From assembly GCF_025628965.1 (NCBI RefSeq), contig NZ_JAOTEN010000001.1, positions 868,001 to 932,000 on the forward strand: a stretch of 64,000 bases of DNA, read 5' to 3'. Origin of the DNA: Chryseobacterium gilvum (GTDB lineage Bacteria > Bacteroidota > Bacteroidia > Flavobacteriales > Weeksellaceae). Positions 17,870 to 27,312 of the stretch are shown here, one piece after another. Within the stretch, counting starts at the first letter, position 1, and every line of letters starts with the position of its first letter. Position numbers and translations under genes: made by a program. The notes under the pieces are model-generated. The model made no database searches. It worked only from the letters and a program-made list of their open reading frames with translations, and was not told where the DNA came from.

Positions 17870-17933
17870 GTATTGTGCTTATAATAATCTAAAATATACA
17901 CCGTAAAAAATCTGAGTTTTAAAATCAAATCAC

Positions 17934-17941
17934 TATTTTTG
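17934..17941 (+). promoter_or_regulatory. -7 promoter box 4 nt before the LolD-like gene
   Basis: TATTTTTG is an exact match that ends four bases before the ATG at 17946, so the mRNA probably starts at or inside the start codon. Confidence 0.5.
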
Positions 17942-17945
17942 AAGC

Positions 17946-18614
17946 ATGATTAAAGCAAGTAATATTCATAAATCGTATGGAAATCTGGAAGTTTTAAAAG
18001 GGGTGAATCTTCACATCAAAGCTGGAGAAGTGATCTCAATTGTCGGTGAATCCGGTGCGGGAAAATCTACCCTTTTACAGATTTTAGGCACTTTGGATAC
18101 GCCAACACAGCCTAAAAACTATAATACAGAAATTACTTTGGCGGGCGAATCGTTCATTAATATGAATGACAAGCAAATCTCAAAATTCAGAAACCAGAAT
18201 ATCGGTTTTGTGTTTCAGTTTCACCAGCTGCTTCCGGAATTTACAGCTTTGGAAAATGTTCTTATTCCTACGAAAATTGCCGGTGCCAACGAAAAAGAGG
18301 CCATTGAAAAAGCATATGCGCTGTTCGAAGATCTGAAGATTGAGCAGAGGCTTCATCATAAACCCAATCAGCTCTCCGGTGGCGAAGCACAGCGAGTTGC
18401 CGTGGCAAGAGCGTTGATCAATTCCCCTAAAATCATTTATGCCGATGAGCCGACCGGAAATCTGGATTCTAAAAATGCGGATGACCTTCACAGGCTTTTC
18501 TTTGATTTAAGAGATAAATACAATCAGACTTTCGTTATTGTTACCCACAATCCGAATTTAGCGGAGATCACAGATCGTAAACTGGTGATGAAAGATGGAA
18601 TGATCATCGAATAA
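17946..18614 (+). CDS. ABC transporter ATP-binding protein, LolD/MacB-like
   Basis: A 222-residue single ABC domain. Walker A is GESGAGKST (34-42). The Q-loop is in [21 protein letters not shown], a wording typical of LolD. The signature is [15 protein letters not shown], Walker B is [12 protein letters not shown] and the H-loop is VIVTHN. LolD energises release of lipoproteins from the inner membrane to LolA. No LolC/E permease gene is adjacent, so assignment to Lol rather than another MacB-type extruder is an inference. A lipoprotein gene follows after ten bases. Confidence 0.87.
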   Translation: MIKASNIHKSYGNLEVLKGVNLHIKAGEVISIVGESGAGKSTLLQILGTLDTPTQPKNYNTEITLAGESFINMNDKQISKFRNQNIGFVFQFHQLLPEFTALENVLIPTKIAGANEKEAIEKAYALFEDLKIEQRLHHKPNQLSGGEAQRVAVARALINSPKIIYADEPTGNLDSKNADDLHRLFFDLRDKYNQTFVIVTHNPNLAEITDRKLVMKDGMIIE

Positions 18615-18624
18615 ATATTTGCAG

Positions 18625-19200
18625 ATGATGAAACCACTTTTTTTCTTTTTATTTTTTCTTTTTTCCTGTTCTAAAATGACTTCGCAGGAAAACACCGCTG
18701 TTTTACCTGTATCAAAGGTTTCTGAAATTAAAAATTTTTTAAAAAATAAAAACTATAACCAGGATCTTGCGATTTTTATCAATTTTAAAGCATATTCCGG
18801 TCATTACCGTTATTTTGTATATGATCTCAAAAACAACAGGATTTTGCAGAAAGCCATTGTCGCTCATGGCGAAGGATCGGTAATTGCCAGCTCCAATATA
18901 TTGAGATTCAGCAATATTGATGGTTCTCATCAGTCATCATTGGGAAAATATGAAATCCGGGAAAGCTATATGGGGAAATTTGGTAAAGCATACCGTTTGC
19001 AGGGTCTGGATTCTTCCAACAGCAATGCAATGTCACGGGCAATCGTTCTTCACTCATATCCTTGCATTACAGATCAAGAATCGGAATTTTCTGCATGTTT
19101 AAGTTTTGGCTGTCCCATGCTTTCGGCTAATGCTTTCAGGCAGACTGCAAAATATATAGATATTTCAAAGCAGCCAATAATTTTATATGCGTTTTATTAA
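18625..19200 (+). CDS. Murein L,D-transpeptidase-type lipoprotein
   Basis: About 191 residues with a Phe-rich leader and a Cys at residue 15 (FLFSC), so probably a lipoprotein. The C-terminal domain has the YkuD-like pattern of PF13645: YFVYDLKNNR, SSLGKYEI, AIVLHSYPC (His) and the catalytic CLSFGCPML with Ser and Cys. L,D-transpeptidases form 3-3 peptidoglycan cross-links or tether proteins, but this subgroup is little studied. I prefer the ATG at 18625 (or 18628) over an earlier TTG. It follows the LolD-like gene closely. Confidence 0.85.
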   Translation: MMKPLFFFLFFLFSCSKMTSQENTAVLPVSKVSEIKNFLKNKNYNQDLAIFINFKAYSGHYRYFVYDLKNNRILQKAIVAHGEGSVIASSNILRFSNIDGSHQSSLGKYEIRESYMGKFGKAYRLQGLDSSNSNAMSRAIVLHSYPCITDQESEFSACLSFGCPMLSANAFRQTAKYIDISKQPIILYAFY

Positions 19201-19220
19201 TCTGTAATTTATTATTTAAA

Positions 19221-19898
19221 ATGTCTATAAAATTTTTAGCAGAAGACGACAGGCCCAGAGAAAAGTTTTTACTGAAAGGTAAAAATTCGCTTTCGGATTC
19301 AGAATTGTTGGCCATCATTATGGGAAGTGGGAGCAAAGACGAAACAGCGGTAGAATTGGCCAGGAAAATTTTAGCTTCTGTAAATCACAGCTGGAATCAG
19401 CTGAGCTTGTTGACCGTTAAAGATTTGACAAAATTTAAAGGAGTTGGAGAAGTAAAAGCAATATCCATTGCTACAGCGTTAGAAATAGGAAAAAGAAGGG
19501 CAAACCAGGAAATTCCTGAGAAACCTCAGATTTCCGGCAGTAGAGATGCGTATGATATTTTAAAATTTCACCTTTCAGATCTGAGAACAGAAGAATTCTG
19601 GGCATTGTTTCTGAATCAGAGCAACAAAGTGATTCATATTGCACAATTAACGCAAGGTGGGATCAATCAATCTATTGTAGATATCAGAATACTTTTTAAA
19701 ACGGCTTTAGAGCATTTTTCAACCGGAATTATAATTTCTCACAATCATCCTTCCGGAAATCTTAAACCCAGTAAAGAAGATATCGATATTACTAAAAAAA
19801 TAAAAGAAGCAGGAGCTCTTTTAAATATTCAGCTTTTAGATCACCTGATTATTACTCAGAATTCATATATAAGTTTTGCAGACGAAGGAATATTATGA
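19221..19898 (+). CDS. radC: RadC-family JAB1/MPN-domain protein
   Basis: A 225-residue protein of usual RadC length. The N-terminal HhH-like region is LSDSELLAIIMGSG and LTKFKGVGEVKAISIATALE. The C-terminal JAB domain has the zinc motif HNHPSGNLKPSKEDID. RadC was named for DNA repair, but its real role is unresolved. The stop overlaps the start of the next gene by 4 bp, suggesting coupled translation. Confidence 0.93.
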   Translation: MSIKFLAEDDRPREKFLLKGKNSLSDSELLAIIMGSGSKDETAVELARKILASVNHSWNQLSLLTVKDLTKFKGVGEVKAISIATALEIGKRRANQEIPEKPQISGSRDAYDILKFHLSDLRTEEFWALFLNQSNKVIHIAQLTQGGINQSIVDIRILFKTALEHFSTGIIISHNHPSGNLKPSKEDIDITKKIKEAGALLNIQLLDHLIITQNSYISFADEGIL

Positions 19899-20758
19899 TC
19901 AGAAGACTGAAATATAGGGACATCGATTTTGAGAAATATACAAACTGTGTAGAGCAGTCTGAACAGAAGAACGTATATGCCCGGAAAGAAATTTTAGACC
20001 ATCTTTCTGAGCATTGGGAATTGTTGGTATATGAAGATTATCAAGCGGTAATGCCGGTTCCGGTTAAAAAAAAATTAAGAATCAGTTTCGTTTTTATGCC
20101 TCTTTTTTGTCAGCAGCTGGGCATTTTCTCCGGTAAAGATAATGTACAGATTAACGATCTTTTTTTGAAATATCTGAAACGCAATTTTATAATTTTTAAT
20201 TATGCATTCAATCATATAAACACTTTTTCAGATGATATTCAAACCCGAAAAAATTATGTGATCCCGGTCTGTGCTTATCAGGATTTAAGAAAGCATTATT
20301 TTAAAGGTAGAAAATCTACTGTCAAATGCGCTCAGCAATTAGATTATAAAGAATTAATACTAAATGAAGAGCTGATTACATTTATTGAAAATAACTTTAA
20401 AGGGCTTTCTAAAGAAGCAGATTATAAAAAATTTAAAGAATATATCTATTTTCTTGATAAAGAAAAAAAAATTAGATTTTGCGGAGCATTTTTGGATCAA
20501 AAGCTGATCAATCTTGCTGTTCTCATCGCAGATAACGATCAATTATATTTACTCGGATTGATCAATAAAAAAAAATATAAAGAACAGAACGGACCTTCAT
20601 TTTTAATTGACATGATTCTTAAAAATAATATCCATGAGAGTTCCTTTAATTTTATGGGAAGCAACATTCGCGGGATTGAAGTTTTTTTTAAAAGTTTCGG
20701 TGCGGTTCTTCAGCCTTACCAGTTTGTTGAAAATAACATTCTTAAAAAGTTTCTTTAA
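19895..20758 (+). CDS. FemAB/GNAT-like hypothetical protein
   Basis: A 287-residue soluble protein rich in Lys, Phe and Tyr. Its layout looks like the double acyltransferase fold seen in FemAB-like proteins of Bacteroidetes: DHLSEHWELLVYEDYQAVMPVP early, FCGAFLDQKLINLAVLIADNDQLYLLGLINKK later, and FNFMGSNIRGIEVFFKSFGA near the C-terminus. No catalytic residue can be named and the substrate is unknown. The ATG overlaps the radC stop (ATGA). Function may be aminoacyl or acyl transfer, but this is inferred from weak resemblance. Confidence 0.65.
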   Translation: MIRRLKYRDIDFEKYTNCVEQSEQKNVYARKEILDHLSEHWELLVYEDYQAVMPVPVKKKLRISFVFMPLFCQQLGIFSGKDNVQINDLFLKYLKRNFIIFNYAFNHINTFSDDIQTRKNYVIPVCAYQDLRKHYFKGRKSTVKCAQQLDYKELILNEELITFIENNFKGLSKEADYKKFKEYIYFLDKEKKIRFCGAFLDQKLINLAVLIADNDQLYLLGLINKKKYKEQNGPSFLIDMILKNNIHESSFNFMGSNIRGIEVFFKSFGAVLQPYQFVENNILKKFL

Positions 20759-20842
20759 AGCTTCTGAGAATATTAGTATTATAATGAAATCATCCCATAT
20801 TCAATGACTAAGATTTCAAGCTTTAAATTCAGAAAATATTAG

Positions 20843-20850
20843 TAATTTTG
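20843..20850 (+). promoter_or_regulatory. -7 promoter box of the 170-residue protein/ppa unit
   Basis: TAATTTTG, an exact match, ends 12 bases before the ATG at 20863. An apparent TTG start at 20848 falls inside this box, which argues against that start. Confidence 0.5.
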
Positions 20851-20862
20851 CAACCTCAATTT

Positions 20863-21375
20863 ATGATCAATTTTTCAGAATATCTGCCGTATGCATTCGC
20901 TTTACTCATCGCAATTCCATTTTTGGTTTTGCTGAGACAGTTTGTATATACGTACATCAAATTAAAAAATCAGGAAATCAAATTGCTTTCCGTAAAATCC
21001 AATTCAGAAAACAAAACCCATTCTTATGAAAGGATGACCCTTTTTCTGGAAAGGATAAAACCTTCAAACCTGATTCTGAAATTTGATAAAGATTTGGCGG
21101 CACATGAATTTGTCTTTTTAACTGAAAAAACAATTAACGAAGAATTTGATTATAATTCTTCTCAGCAGCTTTATATCACCAAAAACTCTTGGCAGAATAT
21201 TGTAGATTCTAAAAATGCCATCATCGACATGCTTCATAAAACGTATGAAAGTTTAAACAACAATTCTGATCTTGACGATTTTAAAACCGTCTTTATTATG
21301 AATTATATGAATGATACAGATTTTATAGGAGCAACCATTGAGGATTTAAGAAGAGAGATTATCCTTTTAGCATAA
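20863..21375 (+). CDS. Membrane-anchored hypothetical protein
   Basis: About 170 residues. One N-terminal membrane helix (residues about 8-28, AFALLIAIPFLVLLRQFVY) is followed by a charged cytosolic part with helices and no known motif. The text RMTLFLERIKPSNLILKFDKDL and a DDFKTVFIMNYMNDTDFIG segment resemble a small uncharacterised family I associate with Flavobacteriia. It precedes the pyrophosphatase gene by 23 bp, so they are probably cotranscribed. The ATG at 20863 is chosen because the promoter box lies just upstream. Confidence 0.72.
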   Translation: MINFSEYLPYAFALLIAIPFLVLLRQFVYTYIKLKNQEIKLLSVKSNSENKTHSYERMTLFLERIKPSNLILKFDKDLAAHEFVFLTEKTINEEFDYNSSQQLYITKNSWQNIVDSKNAIIDMLHKTYESLNNNSDLDDFKTVFIMNYMNDTDFIGATIEDLRREIILLA

Positions 21376-21398
21376 CATAAAAAAAAATAATATAAATA

Positions 21399-22010
21399 AT
21401 GATTCCAAATTTTAAAGCACATCCGTGGCATGGGATTTCTGCAGGAGAAGATGCGCCAAATGTTGTTAATGTTTTCGTAGAAATAGTTCCTTCAGATACC
21501 ATAAAATACGAAATTGATAAACAGACAGGATATTTAAAGGTAGACAGGCCTCAAAAATTCTCAAATATTATTCCTGCACTCTATGGTTTTGTTCCGAGAA
21601 CGTATTGTAATGACGAAGTTATGAAGCTGGCGGTAGAAAGCGGCGCAGATGATGTTACGATGGGAGATCACGACCCTTTGGATATCTGCGTTTTAAGTTC
21701 ACACAATATTCATTCCGGTGGTTTGTTGATGGAAGCCATTCCTATTGGCGGCTTTAAAATGATTGATGGTGGCGAAGCAGATGATAAAATCGTTGCTGTA
21801 ATGGTAAGTGACCATGCGTTCGGACATTTCAGAGACATTACCGAGCTTCCTGAAGCGGAAATAAAAAGATTGATGCATTACTTCTTAACCTATAAAAATC
21901 TTCCGGATGAGCCTGCAAAATGCAGAATTCAGGAAGTTTACGGAGCAGATCATGCAAGAAAAGTAATTATAGCATCCCAAAATGATTACGCCAGTAAATT
22001 TGGAGGGTAA
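21399..22010 (+). CDS. ppa: Inorganic pyrophosphatase, soluble family I
   Basis: A 203-residue cytosolic enzyme that hydrolyses PPi to two phosphates. The metal-binding cluster is GDHDPLDICVLS, followed by GGFKMIDGGEADDKIVAV, which supplies further aspartates. HPWHGISAGEDAPNVVNVFVEI marks the N-terminus of the Bacteroidetes branch. A membrane pyrophosphatase gene follows on the same strand, after a terminator, so the two PPi-consuming enzymes are neighbours but separately transcribed. Confidence 0.95.
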   Translation: MIPNFKAHPWHGISAGEDAPNVVNVFVEIVPSDTIKYEIDKQTGYLKVDRPQKFSNIIPALYGFVPRTYCNDEVMKLAVESGADDVTMGDHDPLDICVLSSHNIHSGGLLMEAIPIGGFKMIDGGEADDKIVAVMVSDHAFGHFRDITELPEAEIKRLMHYFLTYKNLPDEPAKCRIQEVYGADHARKVIIASQNDYASKFGG

Positions 22011-22031
22011 TATTTCTAAAAATATAAACAG

Positions 22032-22060
22032 AAGAGCAAATAATCATTTGCTCTTTTTTT
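22032..22060 (+). terminator. Intrinsic terminator after ppa
   Basis: Perfect 10-bp stem AAGAGCAAAT / ATTTGCTCTT (22032-22041, 22046-22055), 4-base loop and T run. Confidence 0.88.
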
Positions 22061-22180
22061 GTGTTTATATTACAATTCAGAACTCAAAAATACCACTTTA
22101 TCATATTTATTATATTTTTTGAATTTATCATAAGAATTATTTATTATATTTAATAATCTATTACCAAAAAATATTAAACT

Positions 22181-24916
22181 ATGAACTTATTTATGTTAGT
22201 GCCGATTTTTGGTGTCATCGCATTGCTCTACACATTTTTGCAAAGCAATTGGGTCACCAAACAAAATGCAGGCAATGAACGGATGAAAGTAATCAGCGGG
22301 CACATCGCTGACGGAGCCATGGCTTTTCTTAAAGCCGAATACAAAATTCTTACCTATTTTGTCGTCATTGTTGCCATACTTTTAGCAGTAATGGGAACCA
22401 CCAATTCAAATTCTCACTGGAGCATCAGTATTGCATTTGTCATTGGTGCTGTGTTTTCGGCTCTTGCAGGATTTATCGGGATGAAAATTGCCACAAAAGC
22501 CAATGTAAGAACCGCAGAAGCGGCAAAAACTTCTCTTTCAAAAGCACTGAAAGTTTCTTTTGCAGGAGGTTCTGTAATGGGAATGGGAGTTGCCGGATTA
22601 GCCGTTTTAGGATTGGGATCATTGTATTTAATCATCAAACAGATTTTTGCTCCCGATGCACCGGTAGATTCTCATGAAATGGAAAGAACCATAGAAATCC
22701 TTACCGGGTTTTCTCTGGGTGCAGAATCTATCGCCTTATTTGCAAGAGTAGGAGGCGGAATATATACAAAAGCTGCCGATGTGGGAGCAGATTTGGTAGG
22801 GAAAGTAGAAGCGGGGATTCCTGAAGATGATCCCAGAAATCCTGCAACGATTGCTGATAACGTGGGAGATAATGTAGGAGATGTTGCCGGAATGGGCGCC
22901 GATTTGTTCGGGTCTTATGTGGCAACGGTTTTAGCAACGATGGTTCTGGGAAGAGAAACGATGTCCGATGATGCATTCGGAGGATTTGCTCCTATACTTT
23001 TACCCATGTTGATTGCAGGAACGGGAATCATTTTTTCGATGATAGGAACTTTATTTGTTAAAATAAATGACAATGAAGATTCATCCACTTCCAGCGTACA
23101 GAATGCGCTCAATCTTGGAAACTGGGGAAGTATTGTGATTACAGCAGTAGCTTCTTATTTTTTAGTGACCTATTTATTGCCTGAGAAAATGGTTTTAAGA
23201 GGCCACGAATTTACAAAAATGGGAGTTTTTGGAGCCATCATGGTCGGCTTAGTGGTGGGTACTTTAATGAGTATTATTACAGAATATTACACTGCAATGG
23301 GGAAAAGACCGGTTTCAAGCATTGTAAAACAGTCTTCAACAGGGCATGCTACAAACATTATTGGCGGACTTTCCGTCGGTATGGAATCAACATTTTTACC
23401 GATCATTGTTTTAGCAGGTGGTATCTACGGTTCTTATCTTTGCGCGGGATTGTACGGAGTTGCTATTGCTGCCGCAGGAATGATGGCAACAACCGCAATG
23501 CAGTTAGCCATTGATGCATTCGGACCGATTGCAGATAATGCAGGAGGTATTGCAGAAATGAGTGATCTGCCAAAAGAAGTGCGTGAAAAAACAGATATTC
23601 TGGATGCGGTAGGAAATACAACAGCAGCAACAGGAAAAGGTTTTGCCATCGCATCTGCAGCTTTAACGGCTTTAGCACTTTTTGCAGCATTTGTAGGAAT
23701 CGCAGGGATTGACGGGATTGATATTTACAGAGCTGATGTACTTGCAGGGCTTTTTGTAGGTGGGATGATTCCGTTTATATTTTCTTCATTGGCCATTAAA
23801 GCGGTAGGACAGGCTGCCATGGCGATGGTAGAAGAGGTAAGAAGACAGTTCCGTGAAATTCCGGGTATTCTGGAAGGAAAAGCGGAACCTGAATACGAAA
23901 AATGTGTAGCCATTTCTACTGATGCTTCTATCAAAAAGATGATGCTACCCGGAGCAATTGCTATTATTTCACCGCTTTTAATTGGCTTTATTTTCGGTCC
24001 GGAAGTATTGGGCGGATTTTTAGCCGGTGCGACCGTTTGTGGTGTTTTAATGGGAATGTTCCAGAACAATGCGGGCGGAGCTTGGGATAATGCTAAAAAA
24101 TCATTCGAAAAGGGTGCAAAAATTAATGGTGAAATTTATTATAAAGGTTCAGAGCCTCATAAAGCTTCGGTAACCGGTGATACGGTGGGAGATCCTTTTA
24201 AAGATACTTCGGGACCTTCGATGAATATTTTAATTAAGCTGATGTCTATCGTTTCGTTGGTGATTGCACCTACTTTAGCAGTTTTGCACAAAGATAAAAT
24301 CGAAGCGGAAAGAAAAGCAAAAATTGAAAGCTTAACCGGAATGTCAGCAAGTCATTCTGCCAATCAAAATGTTGCTTCTGCAAATAATGTGATTGTTCCT
24401 GCAGCCATTATGGGCCAGCTGAATGAAAACGGAGACTTCGTCTACAACACCGGAAACATTCAGGAAGTCAAACTGAAAAACGGAAAAATAATTTCTTTAG
24501 GAGATCAGAGCCGTATTTTTATGCTGTATAATGACGTTAAAAATAACAATAAGAATCTTTTAGATCCTAATAATTGGTACACGATTGAAAATCTTTATTT
24601 TGAATCCGGCTCAAGTGATTTAAAGGCCGGTTCTGAAAATCAATTAACCAATTTAGTAGAAATATTAAATGCTTATCCTGGTTTAAAAATAAAACTTGGA
24701 GGTTATACAGATAATACAGGAAGTGAAGAGAGCAACCAGAAACTGTCAAATCTGAGAGCGCAGACCGTAAAACTTAAATTATTGGAGATGGGAATAGCCG
24801 GCGACCGGATAGAAGCTGAAGGCTACGGTTCTCAATATCCTGTTTGTGCAGCCAATGACACCGATGAATGTATGGCAAAAAACAGAAGAATCGATGTGAG
24901 AATTCTTTCACTATAG
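22181..24916 (+). CDS. hppA: Membrane pyrophosphatase (ion pump) fused to C-terminal OmpA domain
   Basis: A 911-residue protein. Residues 1 to about 710 are a complete polytopic membrane PPase with the PPi/Mg site ([44 protein letters not shown] region) and [27 protein letters not shown] near the end. [10 protein letters not shown] carries Ala where K+-independent pumps have Lys, so K+-dependence and Na+ pumping are likely. Residues from about 799 form an OmpA-like domain ([51 protein letters not shown]). Ordinary HppA proteins end near residue 700-770. The C-terminus of these pumps faces the periplasm, so the added domain could bind peptidoglycan. Confidence 0.93.
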   Translation: MNLFMLVPIFGVIALLYTFLQSNWVTKQNAGNERMKVISGHIADGAMAFLKAEYKILTYFVVIVAILLAVMGTTNSNSHWSISIAFVIGAVFSALAGFIGMKIATKANVRTAEAAKTSLSKALKVSFAGGSVMGMGVAGLAVLGLGSLYLIIKQIFAPDAPVDSHEMERTIEILTGFSLGAESIALFARVGGGIYTKAADVGADLVGKVEAGIPEDDPRNPATIADNVGDNVGDVAGMGADLFGSYVATVLATMVLGRETMSDDAFGGFAPILLPMLIAGTGIIFSMIGTLFVKINDNEDSSTSSVQNALNLGNWGSIVITAVASYFLVTYLLPEKMVLRGHEFTKMGVFGAIMVGLVVGTLMSIITEYYTAMGKRPVSSIVKQSSTGHATNIIGGLSVGMESTFLPIIVLAGGIYGSYLCAGLYGVAIAAAGMMATTAMQLAIDAFGPIADNAGGIAEMSDLPKEVREKTDILDAVGNTTAATGKGFAIASAALTALALFAAFVGIAGIDGIDIYRADVLAGLFVGGMIPFIFSSLAIKAVGQAAMAMVEEVRRQFREIPGILEGKAEPEYEKCVAISTDASIKKMMLPGAIAIISPLLIGFIFGPEVLGGFLAGATVCGVLMGMFQNNAGGAWDNAKKSFEKGAKINGEIYYKGSEPHKASVTGDTVGDPFKDTSGPSMNILIKLMSIVSLVIAPTLAVLHKDKIEAERKAKIESLTGMSASHSANQNVASANNVIVPAAIMGQLNENGDFVYNTGNIQEVKLKNGKIISLGDQSRIFMLYNDVKNNNKNLLDPNNWYTIENLYFESGSSDLKAGSENQLTNLVEILNAYPGLKIKLGGYTDNTGSEESNQKLSNLRAQTVKLKLLEMGIAGDRIEAEGYGSQYPVCAANDTDECMAKNRRIDVRILSL

Positions 24917-24939
24917 CAATTGAATGCATGTCAACAGAA

Positions 24940-24966
24940 AACACCACAATTTGTGGTGTTTTTTTA
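24940..24966 (+). terminator. Terminator after hppA
   Basis: Stem AACACCAC / GTGGTGTT (24940-24947, 24953-24960) plus a T run. It separates hppA from the convergent aminotransferase gene. Confidence 0.82.
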
Positions 24967-24982
24967 TTATGAGACTTAAAAA

Positions 24983-26122
24983 TTATAAATTTTTCTTTAA
25001 ATATTCCAAAGCCTGGATAATAACATCATCGTTTTTAGCAAAGCTGAACCGAATATAATCAGAATCACCTTTTGAGGTATAAAATGCAGATAATGGCAAA
25101 CATGAAACCTTTTTCTCAACGGTAAGCCATTTTGAAAATTCAACATCAGTCATTGTTTTAGAGAGACTTCTAAAATTTACCAGCTGAAAAAAACTCCCTT
25201 CAGCTTTTTGCTCAACCTCCAAAGGGGTGTCTTGTATAAGTGTATTAAAAATGTCTCTCTTTTTCTGCATAAGCTTTTGATTTTCAGAAGGATCAAAAAC
25301 CTCCAGATATCTTGCAATCGCATATTGACAGGGCGCGTTTGAACTGTATGAAATATACTGCTGATAACGCCTGAAATCCTGTAGTAATTCTTCCGAAGCC
25401 AGAACATAGCTTACTTTCCATCCTGTCGCATGAAACATTTTGCCAAATGAGAAAATAGAAAATGTTCTTTTCTTTAGTTCGGGATGTAAAAATGCACTAT
25501 AGTGTTGAATCTCATCATAACAGTAAATATCATAAATTTCTTCCGAGATCAGGTAAATTTCCTGATGTTTAATCAGCTGGTACAGCAAGTCCCATTCATA
25601 AGCCGACCATGTTTTTCCTGTCGGGTTTTGTGGTGAATTGATAATGATGGCTTTTGTTTTCACCGAAATTAAATTTTTGAGCTTTTCCCAGTTTATTGTA
25701 AAATCATTATCAAGATCATAATATACAGGAGTACCTCCATTCATCACTATAGAAGGAGCATAAGTATAGTAAGAGGGTTGAATAACGATCACTTCATCAT
25801 TGGGCTCTAATACAGATTTCAATGATGTATATAAAGCAAATGTAGAACACGGTACGATATTGACTTCTTCTTTTTTGATAACAACTGAATGTTTTCTTTT
25901 TGCATTGAATTTCAAAATGTTATCGATCAGCAGAGGGCTTCCGGAAAGCGATTCATAGCTGTGACTGATGATGTCTGCAGATTCTTTTAGATAATATTTC
26001 AAACGGGGATCAATCTCAAAATCGGGCAGCCCGAGAGACAGATCAAAACTGTTGTGCCTTATTGCAAGTTCAGACATTTCAGTAAAAAAAGTAAAATCAT
26101 TAAATCCGTAATTTTTTCCCAT
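24983..26122 (-). CDS. PLP-dependent aminotransferase, methionine aminotransferase (YbdL) type
   Basis: A 379-residue fold-type I class I/II aminotransferase. The PLP lysine lies in FSFGKMFHATGWKVSY. Other marks are SLGLPDFEID, YEsLSGSPLL, INSPQNPTGKTW and the Asp/Tyr pair in SEEIYDIYCY. FHATGWKVSY is typical of YbdL/kynurenine aminotransferase-like enzymes that transaminate methionine, so a role in methionine salvage is plausible. I use the ATG at 26122; a TTG ten bases earlier overlaps the promoter box. Confidence 0.9.
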   Translation of the reverse strand: MGKNYGFNDFTFFTEMSELAIRHNSFDLSLGLPDFEIDPRLKYYLKESADIISHSYESLSGSPLLIDNILKFNAKRKHSVVIKKEEVNIVPCSTFALYTSLKSVLEPNDEVIVIQPSYYTYAPSIVMNGGTPVYYDLDNDFTINWEKLKNLISVKTKAIIINSPQNPTGKTWSAYEWDLLYQLIKHQEIYLISEEIYDIYCYDEIQHYSAFLHPELKKRTFSIFSFGKMFHATGWKVSYVLASEELLQDFRRYQQYISYSSNAPCQYAIARYLEVFDPSENQKLMQKKRDIFNTLIQDTPLEVEQKAEGSFFQLVNFRSLSKTMTDVEFSKWLTVEKKVSCLPLSAFYTSKGDSDYIRFSFAKNDDVIIQALEYLKKNL

Positions 26123-26131
26123 AGTATTTAT

Positions 26132-26139
26132 CAAATATA
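26132..26139 (-). promoter_or_regulatory. -7 promoter box of the aminotransferase gene
   Basis: TATATTTG on the minus strand, nine bases before the ATG at 26122; exact TAnnTTTG match. Confidence 0.5.
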
Positions 26140-26203
26140 TAAAAAAATAGAATCTGATATGAATTTAAATTATTTTTATTATTTTTAAACAAATAATTTA
26201 CGA

Positions 26204-27259
26204 ATGAAAAAAATTTTGATACCTCTGTTTTCTATAGCTCTTCTTACAAGCTGCGGAACTTCAAAAGTAACAACAAATAACCAAGAAAAAGCAATAAGTT
26301 CACCTTCAGTTTCTACTAGAAATGACAAGGCTTTTCAATCTGCATATCAAAACATTACTGCTGAAGATTTAAAGAAAAATCTGTATATTATCGCATCAGA
26401 TGAGATGGCTGGAAGAGACACGGGAAGCCCGGGTCAGAAGAAAGCAGGAGCCTATATGGTTAATTTTTACAAAAACCTGGGAATTTCTTATCCAAAAGTT
26501 TTGGGCTCTTATTATCAAAAAGTTCCTGCAGATTACATGCAAAAAAGAGGCGGCGGAAATTTACCGGATTCTGAAAATATTTTAGCGTTTATAGAAGGTT
26601 CTGAAAAACCTGAAGAAATCATTGTGATTTCTGCTCATTATGATCATGTGGGAACCAGAAACGGCGTAGTTTATAACGGAGCCGATGATGATGGCAGTGG
26701 AACAGTAGGTGTTATGGAAATCGCAAAAGCTTTTCAAAGTGCAAAAAAAGCAGGAAACGGTCCTAAGAGATCCATATTATTCTTGCATGTTACAGGAGAA
26801 GAGCATGGCCTTTTCGGTTCTGAATTTTACAGTGACAATCCTGTTTTCCCATTGGCTAATACCGTGGTAGATTTAAATATAGATATGATCGGCCGTGATG
26901 ATCCTGAAAACCGAGGAAAGAATTATGTATACGTAATTGGTTCCGAAATGTTGAGTTCGGAATTGAAAGTGATCAATGAAGCCGCCAACAAAATGACCAA
27001 CAACCTGGAGCTTAATTACAAATATGATGATCCCAATGATCCTGAAAGGTTATATTACAGATCAGACCACTATAATTTCGCTAAAAATAATATTCCGGTA
27101 GCGTTTTTCTTTGACGGCATTCATGAAGATTACCATAAACCTACCGATGATGTAGAAAAAATCAATTTTGTACTGTTGCAGAAAAGAGCTCAGCTTGTTT
27201 TTGCTACTGCATGGGAACTGGCCAACAGGAAAGAGAGAATTATAGTTGACAAAAAATAA
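26204..27259 (+). CDS. M28-family zinc peptidase lipoprotein
   Basis: A 351-residue lipoprotein (leader ending LLTSC, Cys17). The M28 metal ligands are visible: His in SAHYDHVG, Asp in GADDDGSG, the catalytic Glu pair in GEEHGLFGS, Asp in DMIGRDD and the last His in YYRSDHYNF. Such enzymes are aminopeptidases acting on exported peptides in the periplasm or at the cell surface. No type IX C-terminal sorting domain is present. It is a single gene, divergent from the aminotransferase. Confidence 0.93.
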   Translation: MKKILIPLFSIALLTSCGTSKVTTNNQEKAISSPSVSTRNDKAFQSAYQNITAEDLKKNLYIIASDEMAGRDTGSPGQKKAGAYMVNFYKNLGISYPKVLGSYYQKVPADYMQKRGGGNLPDSENILAFIEGSEKPEEIIVISAHYDHVGTRNGVVYNGADDDGSGTVGVMEIAKAFQSAKKAGNGPKRSILFLHVTGEEHGLFGSEFYSDNPVFPLANTVVDLNIDMIGRDDPENRGKNYVYVIGSEMLSSELKVINEAANKMTNNLELNYKYDDPNDPERLYYRSDHYNFAKNNIPVAFFFDGIHEDYHKPTDDVEKINFVLLQKRAQLVFATAWELANRKERIIVDKK

Positions 27260-27265
27260 ACACTA

Positions 27266-27294
27266 AAAACCTATAAGTTGTTCTTGTAGGTTTT
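27266..27294 (+). terminator. Probable terminator after the M28 peptidase gene
   Basis: A 12-bp stem, AAAACCTATAAG with CTTGTAGGTTTT (one G-T pair), around a five-base loop. The T run is only the end of the stem. Confidence 0.6.
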
Positions 27295-27312
27295 AAATTT
27301 ATATCACCGAAT

